A stretch of 64,000 bases of DNA from Gibbula magus (GCA_936450465.1 OW388293.1:50024040-50088039); one strand, 5' to 3'; positions 1 through 12,951 are shown, numbered from the stretch's first letter. Translations and numbers: made by a program. The notes: a model not told the origin generated them from the sequence alone.

Positions 1-508
1 TTGCATTTTTTAAAAATTGCCCAATTTTGAGTGAACACTGTGCAAAAAGTATTAGCAGTTGGCAGCTGCATTATGTGTATATATGAGCTTTCTAATGCTG
101 GTATCTTCAGAGGAGATGATTGTCAAAGGTGCATGGGGTCGGGACATTTTCAAAGTGCGAAAAATCAATATGCCGGCTTAACCATGTAACTTACGCATTT
201 GCCATCATTTACATTTTTAGTTGCATTGCCATTGCGCATCTTTTAAAAAAGTCTCAAGCCTCTAAGTGCATTTTCAAAAATTTTCCCATGTTAAAAATTG
301 ACATTTGGATTCGACCTGGACCCCTAATGGCCAGGCCGATTGGGCCCAAAAGCTTCGCATTTCTATTCCACTTAAAGGGCTATCAGCATGTAAAATTTGG
401 TTGCATTTTCTTCAGCCGTTTTTGCTGAATCTTGCAGACAAATATCTTGAAATAATAAAAATAAACACGCCAATAACAATAAGGATTCGGACAGATTAAT
501 CTAACTCC
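1..508. other. Intron sequence without recognised content
   Basis: Left edge of the intron that follows exon 5. Short reading frames occur on both strands but none has splice sites, codon bias or a recognised domain. Confidence 0.5.
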
Positions 509-1165
509 GAGAGCAAGTGGACCTTTGAATAAACCTTGTTGTTCTGATGACTTTCTGGTCTTCTGAAAATTTAGCATCTGGGTGCTTTAAAATGGATGTA
601 TGTCGTTGGCACCAAAGAGGATTAAATAAAATCAAGGCGGAGACCAAAAAGTTACTTTCGGACATGACCAAATTCATCCATCTCAGAGAGCAAGTGGACC
701 TTTGAATAAACCTCTTGTTCTGATGACTATCTGGTCTTCTGAAAATTTAGCATCTTGGTTCTTTAAAATGGATGTATGTCCTTGGCACCAAAGAGGATGA
801 AATTAAAACAAGGCTGAGACCAAAAAGTTACTTTCGGACAAATTGAACTATCTCAGAGAGCAAGTGGACCTTTGAATAACCCTTATTGTTCTGATGGTTG
901 TCTGGTCTTCTGAAAATTTAGCATCTTGCTTCTTTAAAATGGATGTATGTCCATGGCACCAAAGAAGATTAAATTAAAACAAGGCGGAGACCAAAAAGTT
1001 ACTTTCGGACAAGACCAAATCAATCTGTCTCCAAGAGCCAATGAGCCTTTGAATAAACCTTGTTGTTCTGATGACTGTCTGGTCTGTTGAAAATTTAGCA
1101 TCTGGATGCTTTAAGTGGATGTATGGTCTCAGCACAATTGAGGATGCAGACGAAAACATGTACAT
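509..1165. repeat. Tandem repeat, ~175-bp unit, about four copies
   Basis: The anchor GAGAGCAAGTGGACCTTTGA recurs at 509, 686 and 856, and a diverged form is near 1033 (spacing 177, 170 and about 177 bp). Each unit carries the same order of blocks: GTTCTGATGACT, GGTCTTCTGAAAATTTAGCA, AAAATGGATGTATGTC, GGCACCAAAGA, CCAAAAAGTTACTTTCGGAC. The last copy is the most diverged and loses similarity near 1165. It lies in an intron; short ORFs over it are shadows of the repeat. Confidence 0.85.
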
Positions 1166-1721
1166 CTCTACACGACCTGGGGATTCTATCTCTCAGAGCC
1201 TAGCTATGGAGTATTGTATAGAGGCGACTCTGTCGTCTGTCTCGTGTGATCGATGGAGAATTGGATCCAATCGGGCTGATGGATGCTCGGATAGTTATAT
1301 TAAAATTTGGAAAGTTCGAAACTCTGTTGCCTATCAAGACTTGGTCTGATCGATAGACAAGCGCTTCCAGTTACACTGACTGAGGCTCAGATTTATCTTG
1401 AAATTTGCCTCGAAGTGGACACTTCTTTTAGAAAGTTTGAGACATTGATCTTAAAGTTGCACCAATAGTTTGCACTTTGGGGCTCTGATGAGAATATACC
1501 TTCATTCTCATAATACATTCACTGTAATAGATTCATATTAAAACAATTTGGCGTAAATAAGGCCTTGAATTATGATATACACCATAATGACTGTCTACTG
1601 TTTTGATTAAACATTAAAAACAATTTCATTAAATTGAAATGCATATATACAATATGAAAATCACAAATACAAATTATTTTGTTGAGTATGTTCAGTGCTG
1701 TTGCAGATAAACAAAGATATA

Positions 1722-2135
1722 AGTATGTAGTTTGACCTAACATGTATTATAAATATTTCATTAATGTCTATCTATATATATCACATATACAACCATCTTA
1801 TAAAGAGTTTACCTGGTAATCACATGTGATGTAAAAACATGTGATCCAGGCTCAAAACTTAGATGGTTTTCTAAAATGTCATCATTGGATTAACACAATT
1901 ACACTTCAAGGTAGTAACTTCAAATAATTTCAAAGCTTAATTCACACACTGATATATGTAGTCTGATTAAACATGTTATCAATATTTCATTAATGTCTAT
2001 CTATATATATATATATATATACCTGGTGACATTTGTTCAAGGCTAAAAACTTAGATTTTTTTCTAAAATGTCATCATTGATTAACACAATCACGCTTTCA
2101 AGGTAGCAATTTCCAAGCTTAATTCACATTGATAT
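1722..2135. repeat. Tandem duplication of a ~235-bp intron segment
   Basis: Two copies in a row share ATTTCATTAATGTCTATCTA, TCTAAAATGTCATCATTG, TTAACACAAT and AGCTTAATTCACA in the same order. The first copy (about 1722-1955) contains an insertion including ACATGTGATGTAAAAACATG; the second (about 1956-2135) has an expanded TA run instead. Confidence 0.75.
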
Positions 2136-3172
2136 CACCACTTGGAATGATGACAACACGATTGATGACAACACACATGCAGATGAATGTTGATTAGTAT
2201 AAGGAACACCTACAGCACCAGTCACATGCAAACTAACGAAGCCACAATCAACAGCCACAGCACCTCATAAAGCCACACCATTACCAAACACAGCAAATCA
2301 AACATTCTTGACTTCTATTGTCAGTATCAAGTGTAGGACTATGTCCAACTGTCACATTGTTTCTATACTATATACATCTATATCTATATCTATATATAAG
2401 ATCAAAAAGTTTTGTTTGGGGGTACATCCAGGCTTCAAAACTTGAACACGAATAAACAAACATTGCCATGGGGTCCATGATCCATTTGGCAGTTTGGGCT
2501 CTGGATCTGCACTGTATAAATACTTTAAGATAATAATTGAACTATTTTGTACTTCTAAATTAGAAATAAGGAGAGATTCTTTATGTTTTTCGTACAGTAC
2601 TTAAGGTAGATATAGCTTTTCTCAATCTCATTCACAACTACATTATGGTCAGCAAAGGGTTGAAATCATATTTTATCTTATCTTGACACACCTACACAAA
2701 GTCTGCTTAGGTTAAGACTACCCTTAACCCATAATAATTTATAACATTGAGTAAAGATGACCTTGAGCTAAGGGAGCTCCTTGCAAGTAGACCTGGGGGG
2801 TCAGTCAACCAACTGATCTCCGTCTTAAAATAAACCCTACTGTTAAGGCTAAACTCGTACCATATGGTCGCTTTGGTCTGGTGCATTTGCTAATTACTAC
2901 TAATGGTTTTTGTTAAGAATATCATACCCACAACATGCATATTCCTTTTTAGAAATTATTCTACATTGTAAATTTAATTCTACCTTAAAAATTCAGGCAA
3001 ATGTTATTTCTAGAAAGAGGTAATCAGCTAAAGAAAATTATAAACTAATTAGAAATTGAAAGTAAAATTAACAAAAGTAACTATAAAATTAATTCATGTA
3101 GAAATAAATTTAAAAAACTAAATGAACTTATAAATATATAGATAGAGGTGGAAGAGGGAATGTAGTTTGTAC
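2136..3172. other. Intron after exon 5, no recognised element
   Basis: AT-rich single-copy-looking sequence between the duplication and the exon 5 donor. Nothing codes here on either strand that can be supported. Confidence 0.5.
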
Positions 3173-6100
3173 CTGGAGAGCCCTCAGTAGGTGAAGTAGG
3201 TGAAGCAGCAAATGTTGAGGTCAAGGTCGCTGTTTGGGCTTGAAGGTCAAGGTCGGGAGGAGAGGTAATGAGGGAGGAGGAGAGAATTGTGTCAGAGTTT
3301 GACGGTTCATCAACAGCAACATGCACAGGTAAAGAAGTGCTGGCATTCCCTGATTCAAAAGAAAGTTCATTTTGATCATTTTGATTATCAGATTGACTTT
3401 TACTTATTTGATTTCTGCTAATTTCCAGCTCAACCTGTGAATCTGCTATGGTTCCATTATTTCCAATATCATAATTTTTTTCTTGTGATTTGGGGGTATT
3501 TGTGTTTTCATCCACTTCATTCTCATCATCTTGAGGCAGTTCCTCATCACACAGAGTCTCAGAGCTCAGTGATGTCTTCAACTCTTCCCTCTGTTGGACT
3601 GATCCTCTAGGAGTGAGGACCTCCTTCACCGAGTCCACCGACATGGACATGTCAAACCAAGCAGAGTCTTGTTCATCACTTGCAGTTGCTGCCTGGTCTG
3701 ATTTCTCATCCTCATCAGAGACAGGCTCACTGCTGGCTGGAGTCTGTAGGTTGGAGTTGTCCACAGAGCTCATATCACTCAGATAGGCCGAAATGGTGTC
3801 CGAAACTGTGGACAATTTGTCATGCATCTCACCCTCTTGATCTTCAGTCTTCACTCTATCTTGGGAAGCTGTGCTTTCAGCTACAGACTCAGAGATAACA
3901 GGAAGATCATGGGATATTGGACTGGAGAGGACCTCCTCTATATGTTTCTTCTGGAGTCCTTTCCTCGACTTCTTGATGGCAGAAGACACTGATCCTGAGC
4001 TGAAGGACTCACCAGATAAGTAGCTGTCAATGTGTAAGTTAGCTTGGTAAATCTTCTCTATTTCCTTGTCAAGATCCTCATCTTCCACAGTTTCATCCAA
4101 CCCTTTGCTGATATCCGAAACATCATCATCGTCGTCTTCCTCTGGTTCGGTCCTCTCGGTGATGACACTGAGACAGTCTGACATCTCTTCCTCCTGTTCC
4201 AAGTAGCGCTGCATTGCTTCTCTCACATCAGCAGACTCTGTTGCAAAGGGATCTCCTTCATCATTGTTTACTGGCACTCCAACCGTAGACAAATTTGCCA
4301 TGGTTGCTGCTGAAGATGCTGCTGTTGTTGAGGAAAGAGAGGTGGATTTAAGCTGAATTTCACTGTCATCTTTTGAACCTCTCCTTTTTGGTGATTCTAA
4401 ACCTCCTGATGTATTTGCAGATAAAGGCACCGAAGAGAGTAACTTGAACAAAGTGTCGTCATCAATTGTCTCTATTCTATTCTTTGGTGTAGATGTCCTT
4501 TCAGGTTGGTCATCCATCTGATTTTGATAAACATTTGAAGGCTCAGACTTTGTCTCAAGGATATCCTCATTCTCAAAGGCAGATTCTTCATGTCTGCTTC
4601 TTTTTCTTCCTCTCTCCTTCCGCAAGATAGGAGTAGTAAATGTTTCATGAACATTTGCAGACTTTTCATTATCATTCTTCATATGAACTCTATCGTTGAT
4701 ATAATTGCCAGTAGCATCTTCCTTTAGCTGTACTACCTTTTCTTGTGCCTGAAAACTAGTATCTTCCCTACTAAATGCAATGTTCTCTTGAGTCTGATCC
4801 ATATTGACTCTATCCTTATTTTCAACATCCTTGTCTGCCATCTTTTCTGGTGCCTGCACAGGCAGTTCTCTGATATCCTGAAGCTTCACCTCCAGAAGAG
4901 TGTCCACAGCTTCATCAGCAGACGACTGAAGGTCTTGAACCTCTTCAGGAGATGCATACAGTGGGTACTCTGCCACCTCAATGTCCTCAGCCTCGGACTC
5001 ACTACACATTTCTGGCTGTGGTGAGTTAGCTGAAGCAGAAGCAGGTTCTGTGGGTATATGTTCAGAAGGTTCTACAGCTACCCTACCATCTTCCTTACCA
5101 ACAGGACCTACACCTAGCTTCTCTCGGGTTAGATCAGATGTCACAATACTCCTGGACTGGATCATATCTAGTTCTAGCTGTCTGGCTGATGTTAAGTTGT
5201 CAGGAGTAACAAGCATACTATTCCTTTCAGGATTTACATCTACTTCTAATTTGCTGGCTGATGTTAGGTTGTCAGGTATCACATGCATAATATTACTGGA
5301 TTGGTCAATTTCAATTTCTCTGGCTGATGTTATGAAGTCAGAAGAGGAACATGCATATTGTGGGTTAGGATCAACAGCTAGAACAGAGGACTCCGTGTCA
5401 CTGGACAGAGAAGATACGCTAGGGTCGGAAGCATCAGAAAACTTAGATGAGTTGGTTAGGTCAGAAATGGTTATATCAGAGTCGCTAAGATTATCAGAAA
5501 CAGTGGTAAGATGACAGACAGTTTCAGGCAGTGCTCGTGAAGTAGCAGTGCAGGTGCTCGAAGTTGAAAAACAATTGTCCTTAGTCATAATCTGAATTGC
5601 ATCCTTAGCAATTACCTGATGTTCATTGTTAGTAAAAGTATCATCCTTAACAGTAACTCCAGTGTCATCATCTACTGCAGTAACTTCAAGTTCACTAGAG
5701 CCTTCATCACCTTGGACTGAAGTTTCAGCTTCTGAAACAACTGGCGCTTCATATACTGTGCTGCAGCTTTGTCCCATATATACTGCATCATGTTCTTTTG
5801 ACTGCTTACTTCTTTCTACATCTGAGACAGGTGCTTGTTTTTCCATCCAAAATGCTAATAGTCCTTGTATTTTATTGTTTCCTGTTTTTCTTCTTATGGA
5901 TGGTTTACCATGGTCTTCAGATTCAACGTTAACCAGAACTGCATCTTTAGTCTCTGAGGTTTCAAAATCCACATTTTGAAAAGGTGAACTAAGATCTTCC
6001 TTTGAAGACTCTGTAACCATGGGTTGCAAGAGACTCAACGTTTGGTGTGTTTCTATGCCAACATCCAAAACAATTGGTTTATATTCAGGAACACCTCCTG

Positions 6101-8188
6101 ATGGTTTTCGTACCTCTTCAGAAGACTTAGATATTGTACTGATCTCATCAGGTTCTGAAACAGTACCTGATGGTCTGGTGTTTCTTTGACTTTGGCTACC
6201 AAAACCTTCAGTCATCATAATATCTTCAAAGCCAACAGATTCATCAGGAAAGTTATGTACCTTTGATGAGTCTGTGAGATCAATCAATTGGACATTTTCT
6301 TCACATACAGCTTCTTTAACATTTTGGCACCACAACAAATCAGAATCTCTGTATTCAAGATAGTCAAAGCTACCAGAAGACTGATGAACATCAGCAACCA
6401 CCTTTTGGATATGACTCTCTTGGAGTGACAAGTCAACCAATGGACTTTCATCATCAAATGGATCAGAGGCAACACTTGTTATTGGTTCAATATTTTCACG
6501 ATCAACCACCTCTTGAACATGTGAACAGTCATTGTCAGATGGGTTAATCATTGGACTGTCATCACCAAATGAATCAGTGTCAACAATTGCTGCACTTTCA
6601 TCATCCTTTTCTTGGCCAGGACTGCACTCATCCTCTAAACTAGATTGAGAGCAAGAGAGCAACTGTTCTCTGCGAAACATCATTGCAAGTCTTGGATTGA
6701 CATCATTCAAGACCAGCTCACTCACACCTATATCAACATCATAGCCAGAGCTGAAAGAACCAGTCCCACTGCTCTGTGATAAAGGTCTCACAGATCCAGT
6801 TTGACTACCTTGGGACAAAGGTCTCACAGATCTCATTTCACTCACAGATCCATTTCCGCTGCTCTGTGATAAAGGTCTCACAGATCCAGTTTGACTACCT
6901 TGAGACAAAGGTCTCACAGATCTTATTTCACTCACAGATCCATTTTCACTGCTCTGCAACAAAGGTCTCACAGATTCAGTTTGTCTCAAAGAACCAGTTT
7001 CACAGGTCTGAAACAAAGGCTGTACAGATCTAGTTCTGAGTATCTGAGAATTCACAGATCCATCTTCAGTGTTCTGTGATTTAGACCCAACAAGATCACT
7101 TCTACTATATTGTGAGAGTGGTCTTAAAGATTCAGTTGGTTCATCAGATCTATGTTCACTGCTCTCAGACAGAGGTTTTACAGATCTTGTGTTGCTAGCT
7201 TGGGACAGCGGATTCACAAGATCAGCTTGTTTCACAGACCCAATTTCAGTTTCAATAACTTGAGGATGAGGTGTCATAGATCCAGGTTCAGTTGTTTGAG
7301 GCAAAGACTTTTCGGTCTCATCTTTTGAGGACTCTTCTTTGGGAAATGTCAATGAACTAAACACCGTGCCAATATCAGAGTCTTGTGTGTGACGGTTTGA
7401 AACATCATGTATTGTATTGGTACTTCTTTGTTCATGGTTACCCAAACTTTCTATGAATGATTCTTTGGAACTTTTGAAAGTTTTATCTTCAGGTGGGCTG
7501 ATATTAAATGCAATCTGTGTGCAGCTAGGTTCTGGACTACTAAAAGCCACATTTACTTCAGAGTTTGATGAACTAACAACAGGACTAGATTGAAATTGGG
7601 TGACTGTGGGGATAGTTGGAACCTGGGAACAAGGAACAAGATTCTGTGAAACATTCACACCAGCAGCAGCAACAGCAGCAGCAGTGGTAACAACAGTGGT
7701 AGTAACAGTAACAACAGGCCTAGATTGACCACCATGATCATCATCTAGACTATCACTAGAGACAAATTGATTTTCAACAAGTAGGTTATCAACAGAGCCA
7801 TCACCATAATGCTCAACATCAGAGTGAAACTGAAACAAGTCTCCTTCACCAGTGTTAGTTTGAGTATTAAGTTCATGCGGAGAAGTATCATGCAGTATAG
7901 TCTGAGGAGACTTATTATTCTTGTCAGTATCTGAAAACGCAAGCATGTTATCATCACCAAAGCTAAGATTTCCACGCTCAGTGTACAAAGTTTCATTTGG
8001 AGTGATCTCCCTTGGTTCAGTGTCAACAGAGTGAAAAGCACTTTCATGCGCATGCATTGATTGTGGGGCTGGTGGATTTGAACTCGGACCCAAAGGATCT
8101 GCTTCTAAACTGACGTGTCTTCCGCCACCAAGAGTGTGAGAGCTTTCCTCTACTGCTTTAAACACACCAAAACCTTCACCCATCTCAT
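3173..8188 (-). CDS. Synaptotagmin-like protein, exon 5 (giant 5-kb linker exon)
   Basis: An uninterrupted 5016-nt coding exon (1672 codons, phase 1 to phase 1). The acceptor is GTTTGTTCGTCAG at 8189 and the donor CCAG/GTACAA at 3172. It brings the predicted protein to at least 2113 residues before any C2 domain. The composition is Ser/Thr/Glu/Asp-rich and low-complexity. Visible landmarks: a Val/Thr/Ala run at about residues 602-619 made from GCTGCTGTT-type triplets; tandem SVRPLSQ repeats (about residues 761-919); an Asp run EEDDDDDVSD near 1789-1798; and KEIEKIYQANLHIDSYLSGE (from ~1812), which looks more ordered and may be conserved. No membrane span or enzyme motif is seen. Bitesize likewise has a very long region before the C2 pair. 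The coding sequence continues left of the window, where the C2A/C2B exons are expected. Confidence 0.85.
6755..7230 (-). repeat. Protein-level tandem repeat (SVRPLSQ) inside exon 5
   Basis: Exon 5 carries degenerate units of about 15-20 residues built on SVRPLSQ followed by SS/GS-rich spacers. The centre is a recent duplication: two 105-nt copies (about 6771-6980) differ at only a few positions and encode SGNGSVSEMRSVRPLSQGSQ and the matching GSVSEIRSVRPLSQGSQ unit. The outer units (SVKPLSES, SVQPLFQT, SVRPLLQS) are more diverged, so the array grew from an older periodicity. Copy number is likely to vary between individuals. Confidence 0.85.
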
Positions 8189-9374
8189 CTGACGAACAAA
8201 CAAACAGCAAAACAGTAACTATGTTAGCAATGAACACATAAACAAAAGACGTAAATGAACTTAATCTTAAAGAAATATATGATAGAACTCAATAATAAAA
8301 ATTAATTTTAAAAATCAAAAGAAAGAAAATTGTAACTTGAAATATCTTTTCTCTTAATAATAATTATTCGTACAGCATATTATTCATTATTTGAATCATC
8401 TAAAATTAATTCCTACAATGCAAATGAATTTGATCTTGTAAAACTATAATTGTCTCAAGCTTAAAACATTCTCAAAATGCAATCCTCTACAAATCCTTCC
8501 AAAAAAACCATGTCAATAAAAATGTAAAAAGCCAACTGCCACAGGCCACAAACAAAAATTGAATGGATCAAACCAAAATAATGAAATTGTGAACTGTAGG
8601 CAATTTGGTCACAGCAAATAGATGTTTACTCTGAAGAAGCAAAAAGATGAACAACTCAGTTATTCTGTTGCAAAAACAACATATTTACCATCTGAAAACT
8701 AACTCTTATACTTTAAATTTTTATGAAAATTCACGGAATTATATCCTGAAATTCTAAGTCAGCTAGTTATTAATTAATTTTAGACATATCAAAACCATGT
8801 AAAAGAAAAGGACTCATTCATCACTTCATCCCCAAATATAGGTTTTCATCGTAACATGCAATTGTATTATACAAGAAAGCGTCAAAGCAATAGATAACTT
8901 ACGCAAAAACAAGCGGTGAATTGCTTCTGTTTATTAAAACTTGAAAACCTTCTTTGAAATCCAATCAAAAAAATGTTTATCTTCAATTAATCTGGAAACA
9001 TTATTCCAGAAAATAATCTGCAAACATTAAATTCAAATTGAGCCTTAAAACATTTCACTTAAAAAGAAATTACCTTTTGAAATTTGCCAAGGTTATTGTA
9101 ACCCAAAATTGTTCTTTATTAAAATCGGAATCTCCAAGTAATGAAGACGAAAAGTACATATGTCGTACACATGCAGCTACTAAATGGCAGGCTAGTTTCA
9201 TGCACACGCATATGATAGATATAACAAACTCATTGCACACAAGAGTCAAAAGTTACAAATAAACAGGCTTTATATCAAACAGAACTGAAAGACATGATTA
9301 TATTTCCATGCCTGACAGCACATATCATCACATGTACAACATCAGCATGCAGGATTCCATATCCTTGTACTCAC
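8189..9374. other. Intron 4 of the synaptotagmin-like gene
   Basis: A 1186-bp AT-rich intron bounded by the GTGAGT donor of exon 4 and the TCGTCAG acceptor of exon 5. No repeat family or RNA gene is recognised in it. Confidence 0.75.
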
Positions 9375-10253
9375 GTCTCGCAGAGGGTCCGTTGATCGGA
9401 GTCCGCTTGCCTTGACTTAATCCATTGGTCAGCGAATCTTCTTTGTGTTTTGGACTTTCATTTCCCGATTCTTCTTGATCAAAACTTTCTCGTTCCAAGG
9501 CACGCTTACTTGCAAGGTCGAGTAGCCTCATTTTGGTTGCAGGGGAAGCAGTACGTGCTGACGACATACTGGAGTCGGATTTCTCGGAGGATGTTCTCCG
9601 GACGATGTTTGGTCGATGCTCTGACACCTGGGAGGTGTTTCTGACCGGAGAGACGGGACATTCGACTGATTCGTCAAGGGTAGGAAGGTACTCGGGTTCA
9701 CCAGATCTACGTTTCACAGTAATCACAGTTTCGGTTGGCGTCACTGGGACAGCTTCGGGTGATCGCCGAGACGTCTCTTCAGACGACTGTCCACCATTTT
9801 GATCTTTTACTTCACTAGGCACTTGAGCATCAACAGATATCTCTGCTGAAAGTCTCTTCTCTCGAAGCATATCCGACGTGCTTTCTGTTTCGGAGAGGTT
9901 CTGTGCAAGGGAGGGTGAATAGGCCGAAGATAGACGATCAGATGATTGCGTCTTCGAATCTCCAACCTCCATCGGTGACTCACCTTCCAGCGATGATCCA
10001 GAGTCAGTCTCGGAATCAGAATCTCGTCGCCGTCGACAAGACACATGACGAACCTCTATTTGTTCCTCGGTTTCATCCTTACTGGATTTGAAGGAATCGA
10101 ACAAACTTGAGAGCCTTTTTTTGTCCGAGTCCTTCGGGTATCCGACCCGGTCCAACTCCTCCTGGCTGGCGGAATTATTCTTCGCCAATCCACGTTTAGA
10201 ATCTGGTCCTCCATCGCTTCCGTCGGCCTCTCGAGATTTAGAAGTAAGGTTAC
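9375..10253 (-). CDS. Synaptotagmin-like protein, exon 4 (disordered linker, part 1)
   Basis: An 879-nt exon (293 codons, phase 1 at both ends) on the same strand as the SHD exons. It starts after CTGTTCCAG and ends at a GTGAGT donor; joining to exon 3 gives GGT (Gly) and to exon 5 gives CAT (His), without frame change. The product is hydrophilic, with charged KKR/RRRRD clusters, repeated SS, SE and TSS runs and no hydrophobic segment: an intrinsically disordered linker, as between the SHD and C2 domains in long invertebrate Slp proteins. It contains several S/T-P sites. Its membership in the SHD gene is inferred from strand, order and phase; it has no domain of its own, so a separate gene starting in the 48-kb intron is the alternative. 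Confidence 0.75.
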
Positions 10254-11381
10254 CTGGAACAGAAGAAATACGGGTTAAAACCTGGGAATTAGTTTCTTAT
10301 GTATTTCTTTTAGTTACATATATCATACACATGGCGTAAACCCTGTTGCCATAATAATTTACCATCACATTGGGTTCAATGGCAAAGTTAGAGGTAATAT
10401 TATCGTACTACATATCTGATGAAGGAACAATATTATTACCTGATAAGCATGTCATAATAATAAAATTACGTTCTGGTGATATTTTATTGAAGTGTCTTTA
10501 TCAAGATCTTAGAAGTCGTGAATAAATGTCGGAATGTAAATTATAAATTTTACTCAAGATATTCTCCTTGTGGTACTGTATTTGAATAATAATCACCTAC
10601 GTCAAAATGAGTTGTGAACAGATTATATTAATCCTTTGTTGTGAAAAGAGAAGAAAACAAATTTAAAAACAAATGAATTTAAAAATGTAAGAAAATGTCA
10701 TAAAAACTTGATCCCAAAAATTATGGTGGGGAGAAATTGGACAAGATAAAAAGAAAGAAAATATATATATACATATTCAGATTTTTATATGTACCAATTT
10801 AATTTTATAAAATTGAATAACAAACAAAGCATATGTTATAATTATTCCAAGTAACAGTATGAAAATATGTTTATATTGGTAACTTGATGATAATTAATCA
10901 TTAAAATCAATAAGCAAATTTTATCTTTAAAATTGGAGGTGATTTTAGGTGAGTTAGGTGATATATGGGTTGCGTTTCAGGATGTCATGGATAGTATAAT
11001 GACAATCTGCAACATAATGGTCAACTTCATTGGGATGAATCCAGCAGTCATCTGCTCAAACTAGCTAACCCTGGGTAGACTAATGCCACACTGAATTACA
11101 GTGAAACCTTACTGTTCGTAGAACAGTTCTCTACAGACGACCAGATTTCAACCACAGACCTCTGTTATGAAGTCAAATAAATGTGCTAAACTAATTTGGG
11201 GAACACCTGTCCATAAGGAAATGAATTATCTTTAATGAAATGTATACAATGTACATTCATCACTAACTAGTATAAACCATCTCAAAACAGTTTGCAGTTG
11301 TATTACCAATATTAACTTCAAGTGAAGGAAGATAAATCTGTCATCAATGCAACAGCAAAATGTTTTAGTTACATATGTTTT
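10254..11381. other. Left end of intron 3, no recognised gene
   Basis: AT-rich intron between exon 4 and the hAT-like element. Near 11100-11165 a stretch (ACAGTGAAACCTTACTGTTC, GAACAGTTCTCTACAGACGA) resembles a degraded terminal piece of a DNA transposon, but no second end is found. Confidence 0.5.
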
Positions 11382-11389
11382 GGGGTCAT

Positions 11390-12951
11390 TAGGGCTTCCA
11401 CGGGTCCAAAATATTGGACTCGAGTACTCGAGGGGTTGGACCCGAATCGGACTCGAGTACTCGAAATTGATACCATTCAGCCAAGTGGCACCATGTCACA
11501 ATAACATTTTGTTTGTCTTTGAGGTTTTAAATTAATATGCATACAGTGGAACATTGATATACCACGAAGTAATACCCATTTCGCGATACAATATAGCCAC
11601 ATTTCCCCCAAAATAAACACTACTCATACAATTTTCAGCACAACAGTTGATGAATCTAACACCATTTCAGGTTCAAATTAAATAATATTTAGGCTATTTA
11701 TTTTATGTCTCAGTGATAAAGACATGCAGATGACAGAGACGGAAAATTCCAATAAAATTAATATTTACTTATGTTCTCCTTCAGTGACAAAGGCATACAG
11801 TACATATGACATAAAATGGTACTGTTGAATAAATGTGTGACAGTGTCGTTGTTCTAATTTTCACATCAAGTGTAAGATGTGGAATGGTTAGGAATGAATT
11901 TGACATCTAATGTATATAGGCGAAACCATAATCGATAATCTTGAAAATCATTGCAGTGTATAAGACTAAGGCCGCCGTTTTTATAAACAAAGAATGGTCG
12001 TGATAATTTCATGAAGGGTAGCAAGTAGAAAAGTAGAAAATGGTTGTGATTTTGATAATTAAAATTTTTGTAGTGAAGACATAACAAACAAACAAAATTG
12101 ACAATAAAAATATTGTCTTACTTGTACATAGCTTTCTATTTATTCAATGTCAACAATTCGTTGACAAATTCACATCCCTACTAAGAAATGGACCGCTTAT
12201 AGATTTACATTCCTTCTAGATCTCAAACCCGTTTCATATTCCATATTGGATTGAGTTATGTCCAAGCAAAATTCTCGTATTTTGAATGGATGTGCCCATG
12301 ATGATTTGACCATACAGTTGACATGGAGTATTTTACCTCAAATGTCGGTGTCATTATCATTATTCTGTAGTGATATAAGATTTTGATTATTGCCTTTTAT
12401 TTCACAAACATACTGAAATAATACCAGAATACATTTATGCTACGTTATGAAAAAGCGTAACATTCATTATTAGATATGAAACCTGTCTACTGTCGCTTGT
12501 CAACTCGACCAACATACAATTAATAAACACAAGTTTAATTTCTAACATCAGTATATCGACAAACTTGACCATATAAGCTTCATATTTAATTACATTTGTT
12601 GGTATAAACTTCATCTGATATCATCATTTCAATGTTTTATTTGGTTGCATTGTACGATTTTAACTGAATTTTGTGGCTGTGATAATGAAAGTAGCTGATG
12701 TGACCAAGGTTGATGTGACTGTTCACGTGTAATGTGGTATAGAACTTGTCCCTCAGGTACCACGACATACAGGGTCCACTGCAGTTGTCGTTAAATCTTT
12801 TCAGGCACGACATGTTCAACTTTCCCAAGGTGACTAAAATTAATGTGAAATTAATGTGATCTTTTATCGAGTCCTCGAGTCCCAGAAAATGGACTCGAGT
12901 CCAGCTAAACCCGACTCGTGCTCGAGTACTCGAGTACCCGTGGAAGCCCTA
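11390..12951. mobile_element. Non-autonomous hAT-like element with 8-bp target duplication
   Basis: Both ends read TAGGGCTTCCACGGGT in inverted orientation (left from 11390, right ending at 12951), and the flanks carry the same 8 bp, GGGGTCAT, at 11382-11389 and 12952-12959. Eight-base duplications with a T(A/G)GGG terminus are the hAT signature. Just inside each end are dense overlapping palindromes around CTCGAGTACTCGAG, typical of subterminal transposase-binding repeats. At 1562 bp it contains no hAT transposase reading frame (longest ORF 73 codons, unrelated), so it depends on a transposase from elsewhere or is decayed. Confidence 0.85.

Noticed and set aside
4981..5514. 177-codon plus-strand ORF opposite exon 5
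   Set aside because: Antisense shadow of the Ser/Glu-rich exon; minus-strand reading is continuous for 5 kb with good splice sites.
7655..7710. Polyglutamine-type CAG expansion
   Set aside because: The CAG/CAA triplets lie on the non-coding strand; the protein reads Ala/Val/Thr.
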